Positions 51,296-60,319 of a stretch of DNA of 64,000 nucleotides are shown here, one piece after another; within the stretch, counting starts at the first letter, position 1; each line of letters starts with the position of its first letter. Source of the DNA: an uncultured Eubacteriales bacterium. Its GTDB lineage: Bacteria > Bacillota > Clostridia > Oscillospirales > Acutalibacteraceae. Under the pieces are notes generated by a model. That model did no database searches. It saw only the letters and a program-made list of their open reading frames with translations, and was not told the DNA's origin. The stretch is from positions 1-64,000 of the forward strand of contig CAKSYX010000009.1 of NCBI GenBank assembly GCA_934525065.1. Reading direction: 5' to 3'. A program made the translations under genes and the position numbers.

Positions 51296-52048
51296 TTGAA
51301 CGAGACAAGAAAAAAGAAAACGCGGACATATGTTCTCAATTTTATTGCGTTCGTTTGCTTTTTGGCCGCTCTTGCTTTGCTTGTTATGCTCCGCCTTTTT
51401 CAGCTTGACCGGGTCGTTGAGTGGTATAACAAGTATACCGACACACTCAAAAACTTTGAGCTTTGGATTCAGTCCAACGGCTCAACGTGGCTTTCGGTTC
51501 TGATTATTCTGCTCAACTATGCGCTCAAGGCGGTCATTCCGTGGTTTCCGCTTTCGTGTATCTGCGTTGCGGTCGGCGCAATTTTCAAGTGGTATTACGC
51601 CCTTGCAATCAATGCAGTCGGCATGGCTGTTCTTTTCACAATCAAGTTTTACTGGGGCAAAAGCTACGGCGGCGGCAACGCTGAAAAAATTCTTTCAAAA
51701 TATGACAAGGCGCACACATTGGTTGACAGCAGCAAGCTCGGCTCAACCGTGATTCTGTTCCTTTTGCGCCTTGTTCCGGCAACACCGGTCAATTCCGTCA
51801 GCCAGCTTTACGGAACGACGGATATAAACTTTTGGAAATATCTTCTGGTTTCCCTTGCGGGATTCTCCTACAAGCTGTTTTCATACACAACCATCGGTCA
51901 CAACGTGTTTGACCCGATGTCTGCAAGCTTCATCATTCCCATCATATTCCTTTGCCTTTTCACAGGGATCGTTGTTCTTTCTTTCAACGGAGTGATAAGC
52001 CTGACCAAACTTACAAGACCAAAAAGAAAAAACAATGAGGAAGGTTGA
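51296..52048 (+). CDS. TVP38/TMEM64 (DedA-like) membrane protein
   Basis: 250 residues, about six hydrophobic segments. FLLRLVPATPVNSVSQLYG is the family motif (hydrophobic-RxxPxxP) in the re-entrant region, and GNAEKILSKYDK lies before it. Related proteins are now thought to flip or scramble lipids. The start is TTG 51296 after AAGGAGGTG, a perfect ribosome binding site. It overlaps no gene but ends four bases ahead of galK. Confidence 0.83.
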   Translation: MNETRKKKTRTYVLNFIAFVCFLAALALLVMLRLFQLDRVVEWYNKYTDTLKNFELWIQSNGSTWLSVLIILLNYALKAVIPWFPLSCICVAVGAIFKWYYALAINAVGMAVLFTIKFYWGKSYGGGNAEKILSKYDKAHTLVDSSKLGSTVILFLLRLVPATPVNSVSQLYGTTDINFWKYLLVSLAGFSYKLFSYTTIGHNVFDPMSASFIIPIIFLCLFTGIVVLSFNGVISLTKLTRPKRKNNEEG

Positions 52049-52052
52049 AACA

Positions 52053-53339
52053 ATGAGTACCTATAACGAAGTTAAGAAAGCACTTGAAGAAAAATCACTT
52101 GACAAAAGCTTTGCCGTGGCATACACAAAAGCGCATTTTGACGAGCAGTATGAGCGTTTTTCGGGTGTGCTTGCCGATTTCAGCGAGCAATACGGCGAAG
52201 ACGGAGAAAGGGAGATTGCCCTCTTTTCCGCTCCGGGAAGAACGGAGATCGGCGGAAATCATACCGACCACAACCACGGAAAGGTTCTCGCCGCTTCGGT
52301 TGACCTTGACGCGGTTGCCGCCGCTTCAAAAAACGATGAGGGCATAGTCCGCGTAAAGTCAAGGGGATACAGCATTGATACCGTTGAGCTGACGGACCTT
52401 GAGGTCAACGATGAGGACGCAGGCAGAAGCCGTTCACTCGTTCGCGGGATTCTTGCGCGTTTCAAAGAGCTTGGCTATAACATCGGCGGCTTTGACGCAA
52501 CGACAGCGTCAAAGGTGCTTTCCGGCTCGGGTCTTTCTTCCTCGGCGGCGTTTGAAGTTCTTGTCGGAACTATCCTCAACCACCTTTATAACGGCGGAAA
52601 AATCAGCCCGGTTGAAATTGCAAAAATTGCTCAGTACGCCGAAAACGTACACTTCAAAAAGCCTTGCGGTCTGCTGGACCAGATGGCTTGCTCGGTCGGC
52701 GGATTTGTTACCATCGACTTTGAAGACCCGTCAAGACCGGTCATTGAAGGCGTGAGCCTTGACTTTGAAAAAACCGGCCACAGCCTTTGCATCGTTGACA
52801 CGAAGGGAAGCCACAGCGACCTTACCGATGAATACGGCTTTGTCAGAAGCGAAATGGAATCGGTTGCGGAGTTTTTCGGCAAGAAGGTTCTGCGCGAAAT
52901 TACAAAGTGCCGGGTCATTGAAAACGCACAGGAAATTTCAAAAGTGACCGGCGAGAGAGCCGTGCTCAGAGCACTGCACTTCTTCGGCGAAAACGAACGC
53001 GTTGAAAAAGAGGTTGCCGCGCTGAAAAAGGGAGACTTTGAAGAATTCAAGGCCCTTGTTGTTGAAAGCGGATTTTCTTCATATATGTATAACCAGAACG
53101 TATACTCAAGCAAGGAACCGAAGAATCAGCCGCTTTCTCTCGCTCTCGCTCTCAGCGAGGACTTGCTCAAAGGCAAGGGCGCGTGGCGCGTCCACGGCGG
53201 CGGCTTTGCCGGAACGATTCAGGCGTTCGTGCCGAATGAGCTGCTTGAAAAATACACCGCGCTCATGAGGAGCACTTTCGGCGATGACTGCTGCTATGTT
53301 CTGAATATCCGTCCGGTCGGCGGCGCAAGGTTTATTTGA
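52053..53339 (+). CDS. galK: Galactokinase
   Basis: 428 residues, GHMP kinase. The N-terminal galactose site is PGRTEIGGNHTDHNHG, motif 2 is SGSGLSSSAAFEVLVG, and the C-terminal motif 3 is HGGGFAGTIQAFVP. It makes galactose 1-phosphate from galactose and ATP. The motif reads GGNHTDHN where many galactokinases have IGEHTDYN, a form seen in Clostridia. ATG 52053 after GAGGAAGGTTGAAACA is preferred to the overlapping ATG at 52035. No galT or galE is in the window. Confidence 0.9.
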   Translation: MSTYNEVKKALEEKSLDKSFAVAYTKAHFDEQYERFSGVLADFSEQYGEDGEREIALFSAPGRTEIGGNHTDHNHGKVLAASVDLDAVAAASKNDEGIVRVKSRGYSIDTVELTDLEVNDEDAGRSRSLVRGILARFKELGYNIGGFDATTASKVLSGSGLSSSAAFEVLVGTILNHLYNGGKISPVEIAKIAQYAENVHFKKPCGLLDQMACSVGGFVTIDFEDPSRPVIEGVSLDFEKTGHSLCIVDTKGSHSDLTDEYGFVRSEMESVAEFFGKKVLREITKCRVIENAQEISKVTGERAVLRALHFFGENERVEKEVAALKKGDFEEFKALVVESGFSSYMYNQNVYSSKEPKNQPLSLALALSEDLLKGKGAWRVHGGGFAGTIQAFVPNELLEKYTALMRSTFGDDCCYVLNIRPVGGARFI

Positions 53340-53360
53340 GTTAAGCTCATAAGAAAACAG

Positions 53361-53389
53361 TTGACAAGCGCAGGAAAACAGTGTATAAT
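53361..53389 (+). promoter_or_regulatory. Consensus promoter of metK
   Basis: TTGACA (53361-53366), 17-base spacer, TATAAT (53384-53389), a perfect match. Confidence 0.88.
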
Positions 53390-53430
53390 CAAAAACCGGC
53401 AGTGAGAGCTGCCTAATGAATTGAATATTT

Positions 53431-53562
53431 CCTTATTAAGAGTAGCTGAGGGAACAGGCCCTTTGAAGCTCGGCAACCTGCTTTTGCAAGGTGCTAAATC
53501 CTGCGGTCTTGACCGAAAGATAAGGCTTTATCTCCGGTCGAGGTTCGGCCGGAGTTTTTTTC
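53431..53562 (+). promoter_or_regulatory. SAM-I (S-box) riboswitch with terminator
   Basis: CCTTAT (53431-53436) pairs with ATAAGG (53520-53525) as P1. Inside are the conserved AGCTGAGGGAACAGGCCC, GAAGCTCGGCAACC and AAGGTGCTAAATCCTGC segments. The terminator follows: CTCCGG (53532-53537) with CCGGAG (53549-53554) and a T run. SAM binding should stabilise P1 and stop transcription before metK, a direct feedback on its product. Confidence 0.95.
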
Positions 53563-53603
53563 TGCAACTCAGAAGGAAAAATATAAACCAAAGGAGTTTC
53601 AAA

Positions 53604-54788
53604 ATGATCAAGCATCTTTTCACATCCGAGTCCGTTACCGAAGGACATCCGGATAAAATCTGCGACAGAATTTCCGACTCTGTTCTGGACGCAATTTTTG
53701 AAAAAGATCCAAACGCAAGGGTGGCATGCGAAACTGCCATAACAACGAATCAGGTTCTCATCATGGGCGAAATCAGCACGACCGCCGAGCCGGACGTTGA
53801 AGCGATTGCAAGAAAGGCAATTTGCGACATCGGCTATGATTCACCGGAAAAGGGCTTTGACGGCCACACCTGCCGCGTTATCGTTACCCTTGACAGGCAG
53901 TCGGACGACATTGCAATGGGCGTTGACGAATCGCTTGAGCTCAAGGACGGTGAGGAGGATAAGTATAACCTCAACGGTGCCGGCGACCAGGGCATGATGT
54001 TCGGCTTTGCCTGCGATGAGACGCCGGAGCTTATGCCGCTTCCGATTTCCCTTGCTCATAAGCTGACGAAAAAGCTGACCGAGGTCAGGAAGAACGGCAG
54101 CCTGCCATATCTCCGCCCGGACGGAAAAAGTCAGGTCACCGTTGAGTATGACGATGGAAAGCCCGTTGCGGTTACGGCTGTTGTTGTTTCCACTCAGCAC
54201 AGCGCAGACGTTTCGCTTGACAAAATCCGCGAGGATATCACAAAGTATGTCATTGACGCAGTCATTCCGGCTTCGCTCATGCGCGAGGACACAAAAATCT
54301 ATGTCAACCCGACCGGACGCTTTGTAATCGGCGGCCCGCAGGGCGACAGCGGCCTCACCGGAAGAAAAATCATTGTTGACACCTACGGCGGCTATTCGCG
54401 CCACGGCGGCGGAGCTTTCTCCGGAAAGGACCCCACAAAGGTTGACCGCAGTGCTGCCTACGCGGCAAGATACGTTGCAAAGAACATTGTTGCCGCAGGT
54501 CTTGCTTCAAAATGCGAGGTTCAGCTCGCCTATGCAATCGGTGTTGCAAAGCCGGTTTCCGTTCTTGTTGAAACCTTCGGAACGGCAAAAATCGGCGAGG
54601 ATAAGCTTGCAGAGCTTGTGAACAAGGTCTTTGACCTTCGTCCGGCGGCAATCATTGATATGCTGCACCTTCGCGCTCCGATCTACCGACCCCTTTCCTC
54701 CTACGGCCACGTTGGAAGAGAGGACCTTGACGTTCAGTGGGAAAAGACCGACAAGGCCGAGGAGCTGCGCGCTCTCGCCGGAATTTGA
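53604..54788 (+). CDS. metK: S-adenosylmethionine synthetase
   Basis: 394 residues. [16 protein letters not shown], the [12 protein letters not shown] phosphate loop, and [21 protein letters not shown] are the MetK signatures. It makes SAM from methionine and ATP. ATG 53604 after AAAGGAGTTTC is certain; upstream sequence in the same frame is the riboswitch. The zinc-ribbon membrane-protein gene follows after 10 bases. Confidence 0.97.
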   Translation: MIKHLFTSESVTEGHPDKICDRISDSVLDAIFEKDPNARVACETAITTNQVLIMGEISTTAEPDVEAIARKAICDIGYDSPEKGFDGHTCRVIVTLDRQSDDIAMGVDESLELKDGEEDKYNLNGAGDQGMMFGFACDETPELMPLPISLAHKLTKKLTEVRKNGSLPYLRPDGKSQVTVEYDDGKPVAVTAVVVSTQHSADVSLDKIREDITKYVIDAVIPASLMREDTKIYVNPTGRFVIGGPQGDSGLTGRKIIVDTYGGYSRHGGGAFSGKDPTKVDRSAAYAARYVAKNIVAAGLASKCEVQLAYAIGVAKPVSVLVETFGTAKIGEDKLAELVNKVFDLRPAAIIDMLHLRAPIYRPLSSYGHVGREDLDVQWEKTDKAEELRALAGI

Positions 54789-54797
54789 GGTTAGCTT

Positions 54798-55631
54798 ATG
54801 GAAACGGTTGCAAACTTTTATTACACGATTCCGGGCGCGCTCGTCATTTTCGTTTCCTTGCTTGCGCGAGTCAGCTGCTTGCTGATGATCTTCTTCTCGT
54901 CAAAGTACCGCAGCGGATATCCGAAGGCGGGCTGGTATATTTTCGGACTGTTTTTCCCGTTCATTGCCGGCATAATCTTTTTTGTCAGGCGCAAGGAAAT
55001 GGGTTCTCCCGATATGAAGGCCTGCCCGGTCTGCAAGTCAAAGTATCCGAAGGATTTTACCTACTGCCACAAATGCAACGTGGAGCTCGGCGAATACGAC
55101 GAGAAGAAAAAGAACGCCCAAAAGGTGCTTGCAGTGCTGTTTACGGCGTTGTTCTTCGTCTCCTGCGCGGTTTCGCTTGCGGATGAGGTTGTCGGACTTG
55201 CAGTAACGCTCTTTGCGGATATCAACGATGAGCAGGAATATTACGACGAGCCGGGAATTGAAGTTGACGGAGCGTACTTTGACCGCGACGGCAACAGCTA
55301 TTTTTCGTTCCGGGAGGTTCCGTTCTATACAAAGGACGGAAAGAAGCTTGTTTACAGCAACGCCACGGAGAGATATGAAAGCAAGGAGCTGTCGCTCAGC
55401 CTTGACGACTGCGTTTTTGACAGAAACGGCTTTCTTTCCGAAACACCGGCGAGTGAGCTTGAGCCTGTTGAACAAAAGTCTTCCGGCGATATCTTCTATC
55501 TTGACGCAGACAACAACAGGTATTATCCGGCAAGGCTCATCGGCTGGAACGAAAAGGGTGAATTTTTGCTTCGTTCAGAGGCGGACGGGCTTGACTATGA
55601 GGTTCTTAAAGCGCAGAGCAAAGGAAAATAA
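54798..55631 (+). CDS. Zinc-ribbon membrane protein, unknown function
   Basis: 277 residues. Two N-terminal membrane segments (about 9-35 and 46-63), a four-Cys zinc ribbon (CPVCKSKYPKD, YCHKCN, about 76-95), a third segment (about 108-130), then an acidic soluble domain of about 145 residues with repeated DRDGNSYFS and DADNNRYYP units. It follows metK by 10 bases, so it is probably under the SAM riboswitch. No family recognised. Confidence 0.7.
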   Translation: METVANFYYTIPGALVIFVSLLARVSCLLMIFFSSKYRSGYPKAGWYIFGLFFPFIAGIIFFVRRKEMGSPDMKACPVCKSKYPKDFTYCHKCNVELGEYDEKKKNAQKVLAVLFTALFFVSCAVSLADEVVGLAVTLFADINDEQEYYDEPGIEVDGAYFDRDGNSYFSFREVPFYTKDGKKLVYSNATERYESKELSLSLDDCVFDRNGFLSETPASELEPVEQKSSGDIFYLDADNNRYYPARLIGWNEKGEFLLRSEADGLDYEVLKAQSKGK

Positions 55632-55649
55632 AAATTTTTCGGCGGAGCG

Positions 55650-55678
55650 TTGAATTCCTATTAACCTTGCGGTATAAT
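55650..55678 (+). promoter_or_regulatory. Promoter of the Rrf2 regulator gene
   Basis: TTGAAT (55650-55655), 17-base spacer, TATAAT (55673-55678). Confidence 0.7.
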
Positions 55679-55724
55679 ATGTTTATAAAGTTAAGCCATC
55701 CTTTTTTGCTTGGAGGAGAAAGCC

Positions 55725-56135
55725 ATGCTTGTTTCAACAAAGGGAAGATATGCGCTGCGTGTGATGGTTGAGCTTGCCGAACACGAAAAAGGGGAGTATG
55801 TTCCGCTCAAGGTGATTGCTCAAAAGCAGGATATTTCGGAAAAGTATCTTGAAAGCATCATCGTTGTGCTTTCAAAGGCCGGCGTTGTTGACGGATTGCG
55901 CGGGAAGGGCGGCGGCTACCGCCTTAACCGCGACGCAAAGGATTACACGGTCGGCGAAATTCTGCGTCTGACCGAAGGCTCTCTTGCGCCGGTTGCCTGC
56001 CTTGACTGCGAGGGAAACCGCTGCGAACGCGCCAAAAGCTGCAAAACGCTGCCGATGTGGAAAAAGCTTGACGGCCTTATCTGCGGCTACCTTGACAGCG
56101 TTTCAATTGAAGAGCTTGCAAAAGATGAGGTATAA
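55725..56135 (+). CDS. Rrf2-family regulator with Cys cluster (IscR-like)
   Basis: 136 residues. MLVSTKGRYALRVMVELA and KGKGGGYRLNRD form the winged helix-turn-helix. Cys92, Cys95, Cys100 and Cys106 (CLDCEGNRC, SC) lie in the loop where IscR binds its Fe-S cluster, so iron-sulphur sensing is likely; CymR-type members lack these. ATG 55725 follows TGGAGGAGA. There is no isc or suf gene next to it, so it is an orphan regulator with its own promoter and terminator. Confidence 0.87.
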   Translation: MLVSTKGRYALRVMVELAEHEKGEYVPLKVIAQKQDISEKYLESIIVVLSKAGVVDGLRGKGGGYRLNRDAKDYTVGEILRLTEGSLAPVACLDCEGNRCERAKSCKTLPMWKKLDGLICGYLDSVSIEELAKDEV

Positions 56136-56138
56136 AAA

Positions 56139-56168
56139 AGAAAACGGGTCGTGAAGACCCGTTTTCTT
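56139..56168. terminator. Bidirectional terminator
   Basis: AAAACGGGTC (56141-56150) pairs with GACCCGTTTT (56156-56165), A and T runs on both sides, between convergent genes. Confidence 0.88.
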
Positions 56169-56190
56169 TTTATTTTATAAGGTGATTGAT

Positions 56191-57876
56191 TCATGCTCCG
56201 GCGCGGCCGAGCTTTGCTTTTTCGGTCAAAGTTTCAAAGAGAGTCTTGAACCACTTGAGCAGTGAGCGCAGGAAGGAGACAAGAAGCTCGCGCTTTGACT
56301 GCGGCTTTTCAAGCTCTTTGTCTGCCGTCCAATAGTTGTCATTACAGTTCTCTTCGGTCATTTTCGAAAGGGTGTCTGTTGAATAATCAAACATGGAGAA
56401 TTGCGTATACTTGAAATCCTCGGTTGTGAGCTGTTCGTTTGCATCAATAACCGCAAGAACAAGTCTCTTTTCCTCCCATGGATAGTTGCCATGCTCACAA
56501 TTCTTAATAAACCATGTGTAATCCGGAAACAGGCAGGTTGAAGCGTCAATCTGCTTGTCAGGTGAAATATATTTACCGTATCCTGCGGCGGTGCGCTCTG
56601 CAATGTATTCTTCGGAGAGAGTGTCATAAATTGTTGATGTTGTTGCGCCAAAGGATGATTTGCTGACTGAAACATAATTGTCAGCCAAAACGCCCTCGTC
56701 CTTTATTACCGGAATCATTTGTGTTCCATATTTGGAAACAATTGCAAGATTAACGGTTTTACCGTCTTTTCCCGGAACCTTTGTTGAAAGGAGAATATCG
56801 TTGACGTGCTTTTTGATGGTTTCGTTGTACACGGTGATTTTTTCAATCAAACCTGCGTATTGCTGACGCTTCTCGCTTCCCTCTTTACCGAATGCATAGT
56901 TAAGGCCATCCTCAAAATCTTCCGGAGTGACCAAAGCCCAGTAGCAGGGGAAGGTCATCATGGTTGAGGTTGCAAGAGCAGAAATGATTCCGTATTCAAT
57001 TTTTGAATAAACAAGCTTTCGCATGGTTGCAGTGAGAGTGTCAATGACTCTCGTGTTTGCAAGAAGCTCAATCGTTGCCAGAATCAGAGGGTGAATTGAA
57101 AAGTTTTTTGTTACGGCAAGTTCTCTTCCGAGCCTGACGAGACCGTTGCCGTCAATTGCAAAGTCGCCGCTGATAGCTCCGCTCAAAAAGTCTGCGCCAT
57201 TGCTTGTTGCAACACCGATCCCAAGTCCCTTGATGCTGTCGGTGCCGTATTTATTGATATAGGCAAGGACAACATTGGTGCCTAAGCACTTGCAAACAAT
57301 TGAAACTCTGCTGCGATTGGTTGCTCTTTTAACGCCTTCAATGTATTCGTGAAGATCATCCGCAAGCTCAATCGGGTCGAGACGCCAGTCATATTTATAG
57401 TGATATGTATATTCGCCGTATTTTCCGTTTGAATCGGCATAATCGTGGCTCATTTTTCTTTCCCTGTCTGCTTTGGCCTCTTTTCCTATTCCGCAGTCCG
57501 AGCCTTCGGGAACGTTGCCGTTTTTGTCGAGCCTTACCGGCTCAAAAAGCTCACCGATCTCTTTTTCAACGGCGGCGTAGTAGTTATCCCATTTATTTGT
57601 GGCAATGCCTTCAAGGATGAACGGAAGAAGAATATTAGCCGTGGCTTCATAAATCTTCTCTTTTTTGTCGCCCTCTCCGTTGTTGAGAAGGTTGCTTGCT
57701 TTGTCAATGCAGAACTCCTTGGTATCATTGTCGTAATACAAAGAGCCGCTGTCGCCCGCAATGTAGATAACGGGGTCATCGGTGGCATCCTTGATTTCTG
57801 CGTAACCGGCAAAGGCGGGAACCGCACCGGCAAACACCATGCAGAGAACGAGTAAAATGGAGATGAGCTTTTTCAT
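56191..57876 (-). CDS. Secreted LCAT/lipase-like alpha/beta hydrolase-fold protein
   Basis: 561 residues, signal peptide residues 1-23 (cleavage near AFA-GYA). An early PVIYIAGDSGS, then YHYKYDWRLDP and VSIVCKCLGTNVVLAYI follow the order of LCAT-type lipases (YDWR...GHSMGG). The nucleophile elbow reads Cys195-Lys-Cys197-Leu-Gly199, so Cys stands where Ser is expected and His-Ser-Met is lost. It could be a thiol hydrolase or an inactive binding protein. The C-terminal 50 residues are basic and amphipathic. Start after GAGGAGAATCCC. Confidence 0.65.
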   Translation of the reverse strand: MKKLISILLVLCMVFAGAVPAFAGYAEIKDATDDPVIYIAGDSGSLYYDNDTKEFCIDKASNLLNNGEGDKKEKIYEATANILLPFILEGIATNKWDNYYAAVEKEIGELFEPVRLDKNGNVPEGSDCGIGKEAKADRERKMSHDYADSNGKYGEYTYHYKYDWRLDPIELADDLHEYIEGVKRATNRSRVSIVCKCLGTNVVLAYINKYGTDSIKGLGIGVATSNGADFLSGAISGDFAIDGNGLVRLGRELAVTKNFSIHPLILATIELLANTRVIDTLTATMRKLVYSKIEYGIISALATSTMMTFPCYWALVTPEDFEDGLNYAFGKEGSEKRQQYAGLIEKITVYNETIKKHVNDILLSTKVPGKDGKTVNLAIVSKYGTQMIPVIKDEGVLADNYVSVSKSSFGATTSTIYDTLSEEYIAERTAAGYGKYISPDKQIDASTCLFPDYTWFIKNCEHGNYPWEEKRLVLAVIDANEQLTTEDFKYTQFSMFDYSTDTLSKMTEENCNDNYWTADKELEKPQSKRELLVSFLRSLLKWFKTLFETLTEKAKLGRAGA

Positions 57877-58087
57877 ACGGGATTCTCCTCATAATAGAAA
57901 TTTTATAAAATTCACAGCTTCTTAATAATCACTGCCGGTTAATTGTAACATGTTTTTCCCCGACTGCAACAACAAAAAGGAATAATGAAACAAAATTTTA
58001 AATTGTGCATATTTTTGGCAGACTGCACAAAAATCTTGTGACAATTTTTGTTATATTATTTATCCAAAATCCGAAATCAATAAAATT

Positions 58088-58131
58088 AAGACTGCACTTT
58101 GCGCAAAAATACGCAAAACGCAGTCTTTTTC
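58088..58131 (-). terminator. Terminator after hslO
   Basis: AAGACTGC (58088-58095) pairs with GCAGTCTT (58120-58127), with a second inner stem TTTGCG/CGCAAA. On the minus strand it is followed by AATTTTATT. It lies 26 bases past the hslO stop. Confidence 0.7.
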
Positions 58132-58156
58132 CACTTCTCTGAGCCGAAAAATTTAC

Positions 58157-59032
58157 TCAGCAGCCTTTTTCTGCAAGCCTTTTAAGCTCGCTCGGAGTGA
58201 AAACATATTTTTTATCGCAGAAGCGGCAGCAGACCTCGGTCTTTTTGTCCTTGGCCATGCTGAGCAGCTCGTCTCTTCCGGCGGAAAGCAGGGCTTTTTC
58301 AACCCGCTTTTTTGAGCAGTTGCATCTATACACCGGCTCTGCCGTGTCAAGAACCTCAAGCTCAAATTCCTTGAGCGCATGGCGGCAGATTTCTTCCGGT
58401 GTCATCCCGCGGTCAATGAGTGTTGTTATCGGCTCAAGACCCTCAATTGAACGTTCAACCTTTTCAATCGTGTCCTCCATTGCGGTGGGCAAAAGCTGAA
58501 TGATAAGTCCGCCGGCGGCTTTGATTGAAAGGTCACGGTCAACGAGCACGCCGAGGGCGCAGACTGTCGGTGTCTGTTCACTAACGGCGAAGTATGAAGT
58601 GATGTCCTCCGCAATCTCGCCGGTGACGATCGGCGTTTGGCCGATATACGGCTCTTTGAGGCCGAGGTCCTTGATCACGGTTACATAGCCGTCCTTGCCT
58701 ATTGCGCCGGAAACATCAAGCTTCCCTTTTTTGTTGAGCGGGAGCTCAACAACGCTGTTTTGAACGTATCCGCGGACGTTGCCCGAGGAATCCGAAACGG
58801 CCATGACCGTTCCGGCAGGGCCTTTGCCGTTGATTTTGAGTGTAAGGGAATCCTCTTTGCCCTTGAGCGTGCTGCCCATGAGTGAGGCCGCCGTGAGCAG
58901 CCTTCCGAGCGCGGCCGAAACCACGGCGGAGGTTTTGTGGATCCTCTCCGCTTCGCTCACGATATCCGTTGAGTTTATTGCCATGGCGGTGAGAGTACCG
59001 TCAACCGAAATGCATCTGACAAGCTTTCCCAT
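58157..59032 (-). CDS. hslO: Redox-regulated chaperone Hsp33
   Basis: 291 residues. The N-terminal fold and ending zinc switch CNC...CRFC (CxC, about 27 residues, CxxC) are diagnostic of Hsp33. Oxidation releases zinc, unfolds the linker and activates holding of unfolding proteins. It starts 17 bases after the methyltransferase stop, so it shares an operon with the methyltransferase and TrpR-like genes. A terminator hairpin follows. Confidence 0.94.
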   Translation of the reverse strand: MGKLVRCISVDGTLTAMAINSTDIVSEAERIHKTSAVVSAALGRLLTAASLMGSTLKGKEDSLTLKINGKGPAGTVMAVSDSSGNVRGYVQNSVVELPLNKKGKLDVSGAIGKDGYVTVIKDLGLKEPYIGQTPIVTGEIAEDITSYFAVSEQTPTVCALGVLVDRDLSIKAAGGLIIQLLPTAMEDTIEKVERSIEGLEPITTLIDRGMTPEEICRHALKEFELEVLDTAEPVYRCNCSKKRVEKALLSAGRDELLSMAKDKKTEVCCRFCDKKYVFTPSELKRLAEKGC

Positions 59033-59048
59033 AGTTAAGCTCTCCTTT

Positions 59049-59816
59049 TTAAATGAATTGTGTTCCGTGCTTTATGCAGACGAAAACGGCGCGTTCGCTG
59101 TTTTCCCTCACGGGGTCTTTTGTCAGGTCATCGTAGATTCCGACGACCTCAAAGCGAAATTCCTCAAGCATGCTTTTGATTTCCGAAAGCTCATAGCCGC
59201 GTTCGCAGAATTCCTCGCTGTATCGGCTGTAAGCACCGTCCTCTTCTTCGTCCTCTTCAAAAATATCGAGATTGATGAGCGTTGTTTCGCTGTCTTCAAG
59301 AAGGGTGTTCTGCCAAACGCAGAAGACGTTTTCGGTTTCATAAACAAAGGTGTTGTCCGCAAGGATGCTCCTATGCTTATAAAGGGTGTTGACGTCAAAG
59401 ATAAAAACGCCTTTGTCGTTCATAAAAAGCGCCGTCCGGCGAAAAATCTCTCTCAGCGTTTCTTTTTCTGTGACGTGGTTGAGGCTGTCAAGTGTGCAGA
59501 CGGCGGCGTCAACGGTTCCGAAAAGGTCAAGCTCCTCCATTTTCTGGCAGAGAAAAAGCGCGTCAAAATTTTCGCTGAGCTTTTTTTCCTGGGCAAGGGA
59601 GAGCATATCCTCCGAAGCGTCAACACCGATGACGTCAAAGCCGCTTTTTGCAAAAAGTGCCGAAAGCGTACCTGTTCCGCAGGCCATATCAAGCAAAATC
59701 CCCTTACTGACTGAATTGTCGGCAAGGAGACCTTTGATATAGTCAAAACGGGCGCGGTAGTCGGCGTTCTCCATAAGTGCGTCATAAAAGAACGAAAAAT
59801 CTCCGTAACCGGCCAT
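59049..59816 (-). CDS. SAM-dependent methyltransferase (class I)
   Basis: 255 residues. SAM-binding motif I LDMACGTGTLSALFAKSGFDVIGVDAS, then DAAVCTLDSLNHV and FIFDVNTLYKH fit the class I fold, near the YqeM/UbiE-like small-molecule group. The substrate is unknown. ATG 59816 after ATGAGG gives the usual N terminus (MAGYGDFSFFYDALM). Middle gene of the yerC-methyltransferase-hslO operon. Confidence 0.85.
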   Translation of the reverse strand: MAGYGDFSFFYDALMENADYRARFDYIKGLLADNSVSKGILLDMACGTGTLSALFAKSGFDVIGVDASEDMLSLAQEKKLSENFDALFLCQKMEELDLFGTVDAAVCTLDSLNHVTEKETLREIFRRTALFMNDKGVFIFDVNTLYKHRSILADNTFVYETENVFCVWQNTLLEDSETTLINLDIFEEDEEEDGAYSRYSEEFCERGYELSEIKSMLEEFRFEVVGIYDDLTKDPVRENSERAVFVCIKHGTQFI

Positions 59817-59826
59817 TTTTAATACC

Positions 59827-60108
59827 TCATATTTTGTCAAATTTTTCAAAGAGGTGCAGGTAGCCCTCCTTGGTGCGGTTTACGCGGCTGATTGTTGCGG
59901 TGCTCGCGCCGGTTTGAGAAACGATGTCGCTGTATACCTTTTTGTGCTCGAGCATATGAGCAACAACAGCGCGCTGGGCGAGGGTTGCAAGCTCGGTTTT
60001 TGTGCAGAGTGCGTCAAAAAAATCAGCACATTCCTCTTTCGTTTCAATAAGCATCACAAGCTGATATAAAAAGTCAATGTTATCCTTTTCTGTTTTGCTG
60101 TCTGCCAT
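59827..60108 (-). CDS. YerC/YecD-family TrpR-related DNA-binding protein
   Basis: 93 residues, all helical. LYQLVMLIETKEECADFFDALCTKTELATLAQRAVVAHML, then TGASTATISRVNR as the recognition helix, match the TrpR-like YerC family. It is presumably a small dimeric repressor; its ligand is not known and no tryptophan gene is near. Start at ATG 60108 after AAAGGAT; the longer reading from 60159 lacks a ribosome binding site. First gene of the operon with the methyltransferase and hslO. Confidence 0.86.
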   Translation of the reverse strand: MADSKTEKDNIDFLYQLVMLIETKEECADFFDALCTKTELATLAQRAVVAHMLEHKKVYSDIVSQTGASTATISRVNRTKEGYLHLFEKFDKI

Positions 60109-60246
60109 GTTTTGAATCCTTTCTTTGAGGAAAGATATTCCTTTCCCAATCAAAAACATTTTAGCACGTTAAACTGAAAAAGTAAACAGTAATTTAACCA
60201 AATAAAGCACCGCAAATTCGGCAGGATGACGAATTTGCCGGCAAGG

Positions 60247-60276
60247 TTGAAAATGTAACCCGTAGTATGGTATAAT
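60247..60276 (+). promoter_or_regulatory. Promoter of the alpha/beta hydrolase gene
   Basis: TTGAAA (60247-60252), 18-base spacer, TATAAT (60271-60276). Confidence 0.66.
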
Positions 60277-60319
60277 ACCGTTCGTAATTTTCAGTTGAAA
60301 TTTGAAAGGATTTGAAAAG

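Noticed and set aside
53421..53603. N-terminal extension of MetK
   Set aside because: The bases are the SAM riboswitch and terminator; the ribosome binding site precedes ATG 53604.
58088..58131. Inverted repeats as insertion-sequence ends
   Set aside because: The stem is short, at the expected place after hslO, and has a T-rich tail: an ordinary terminator.
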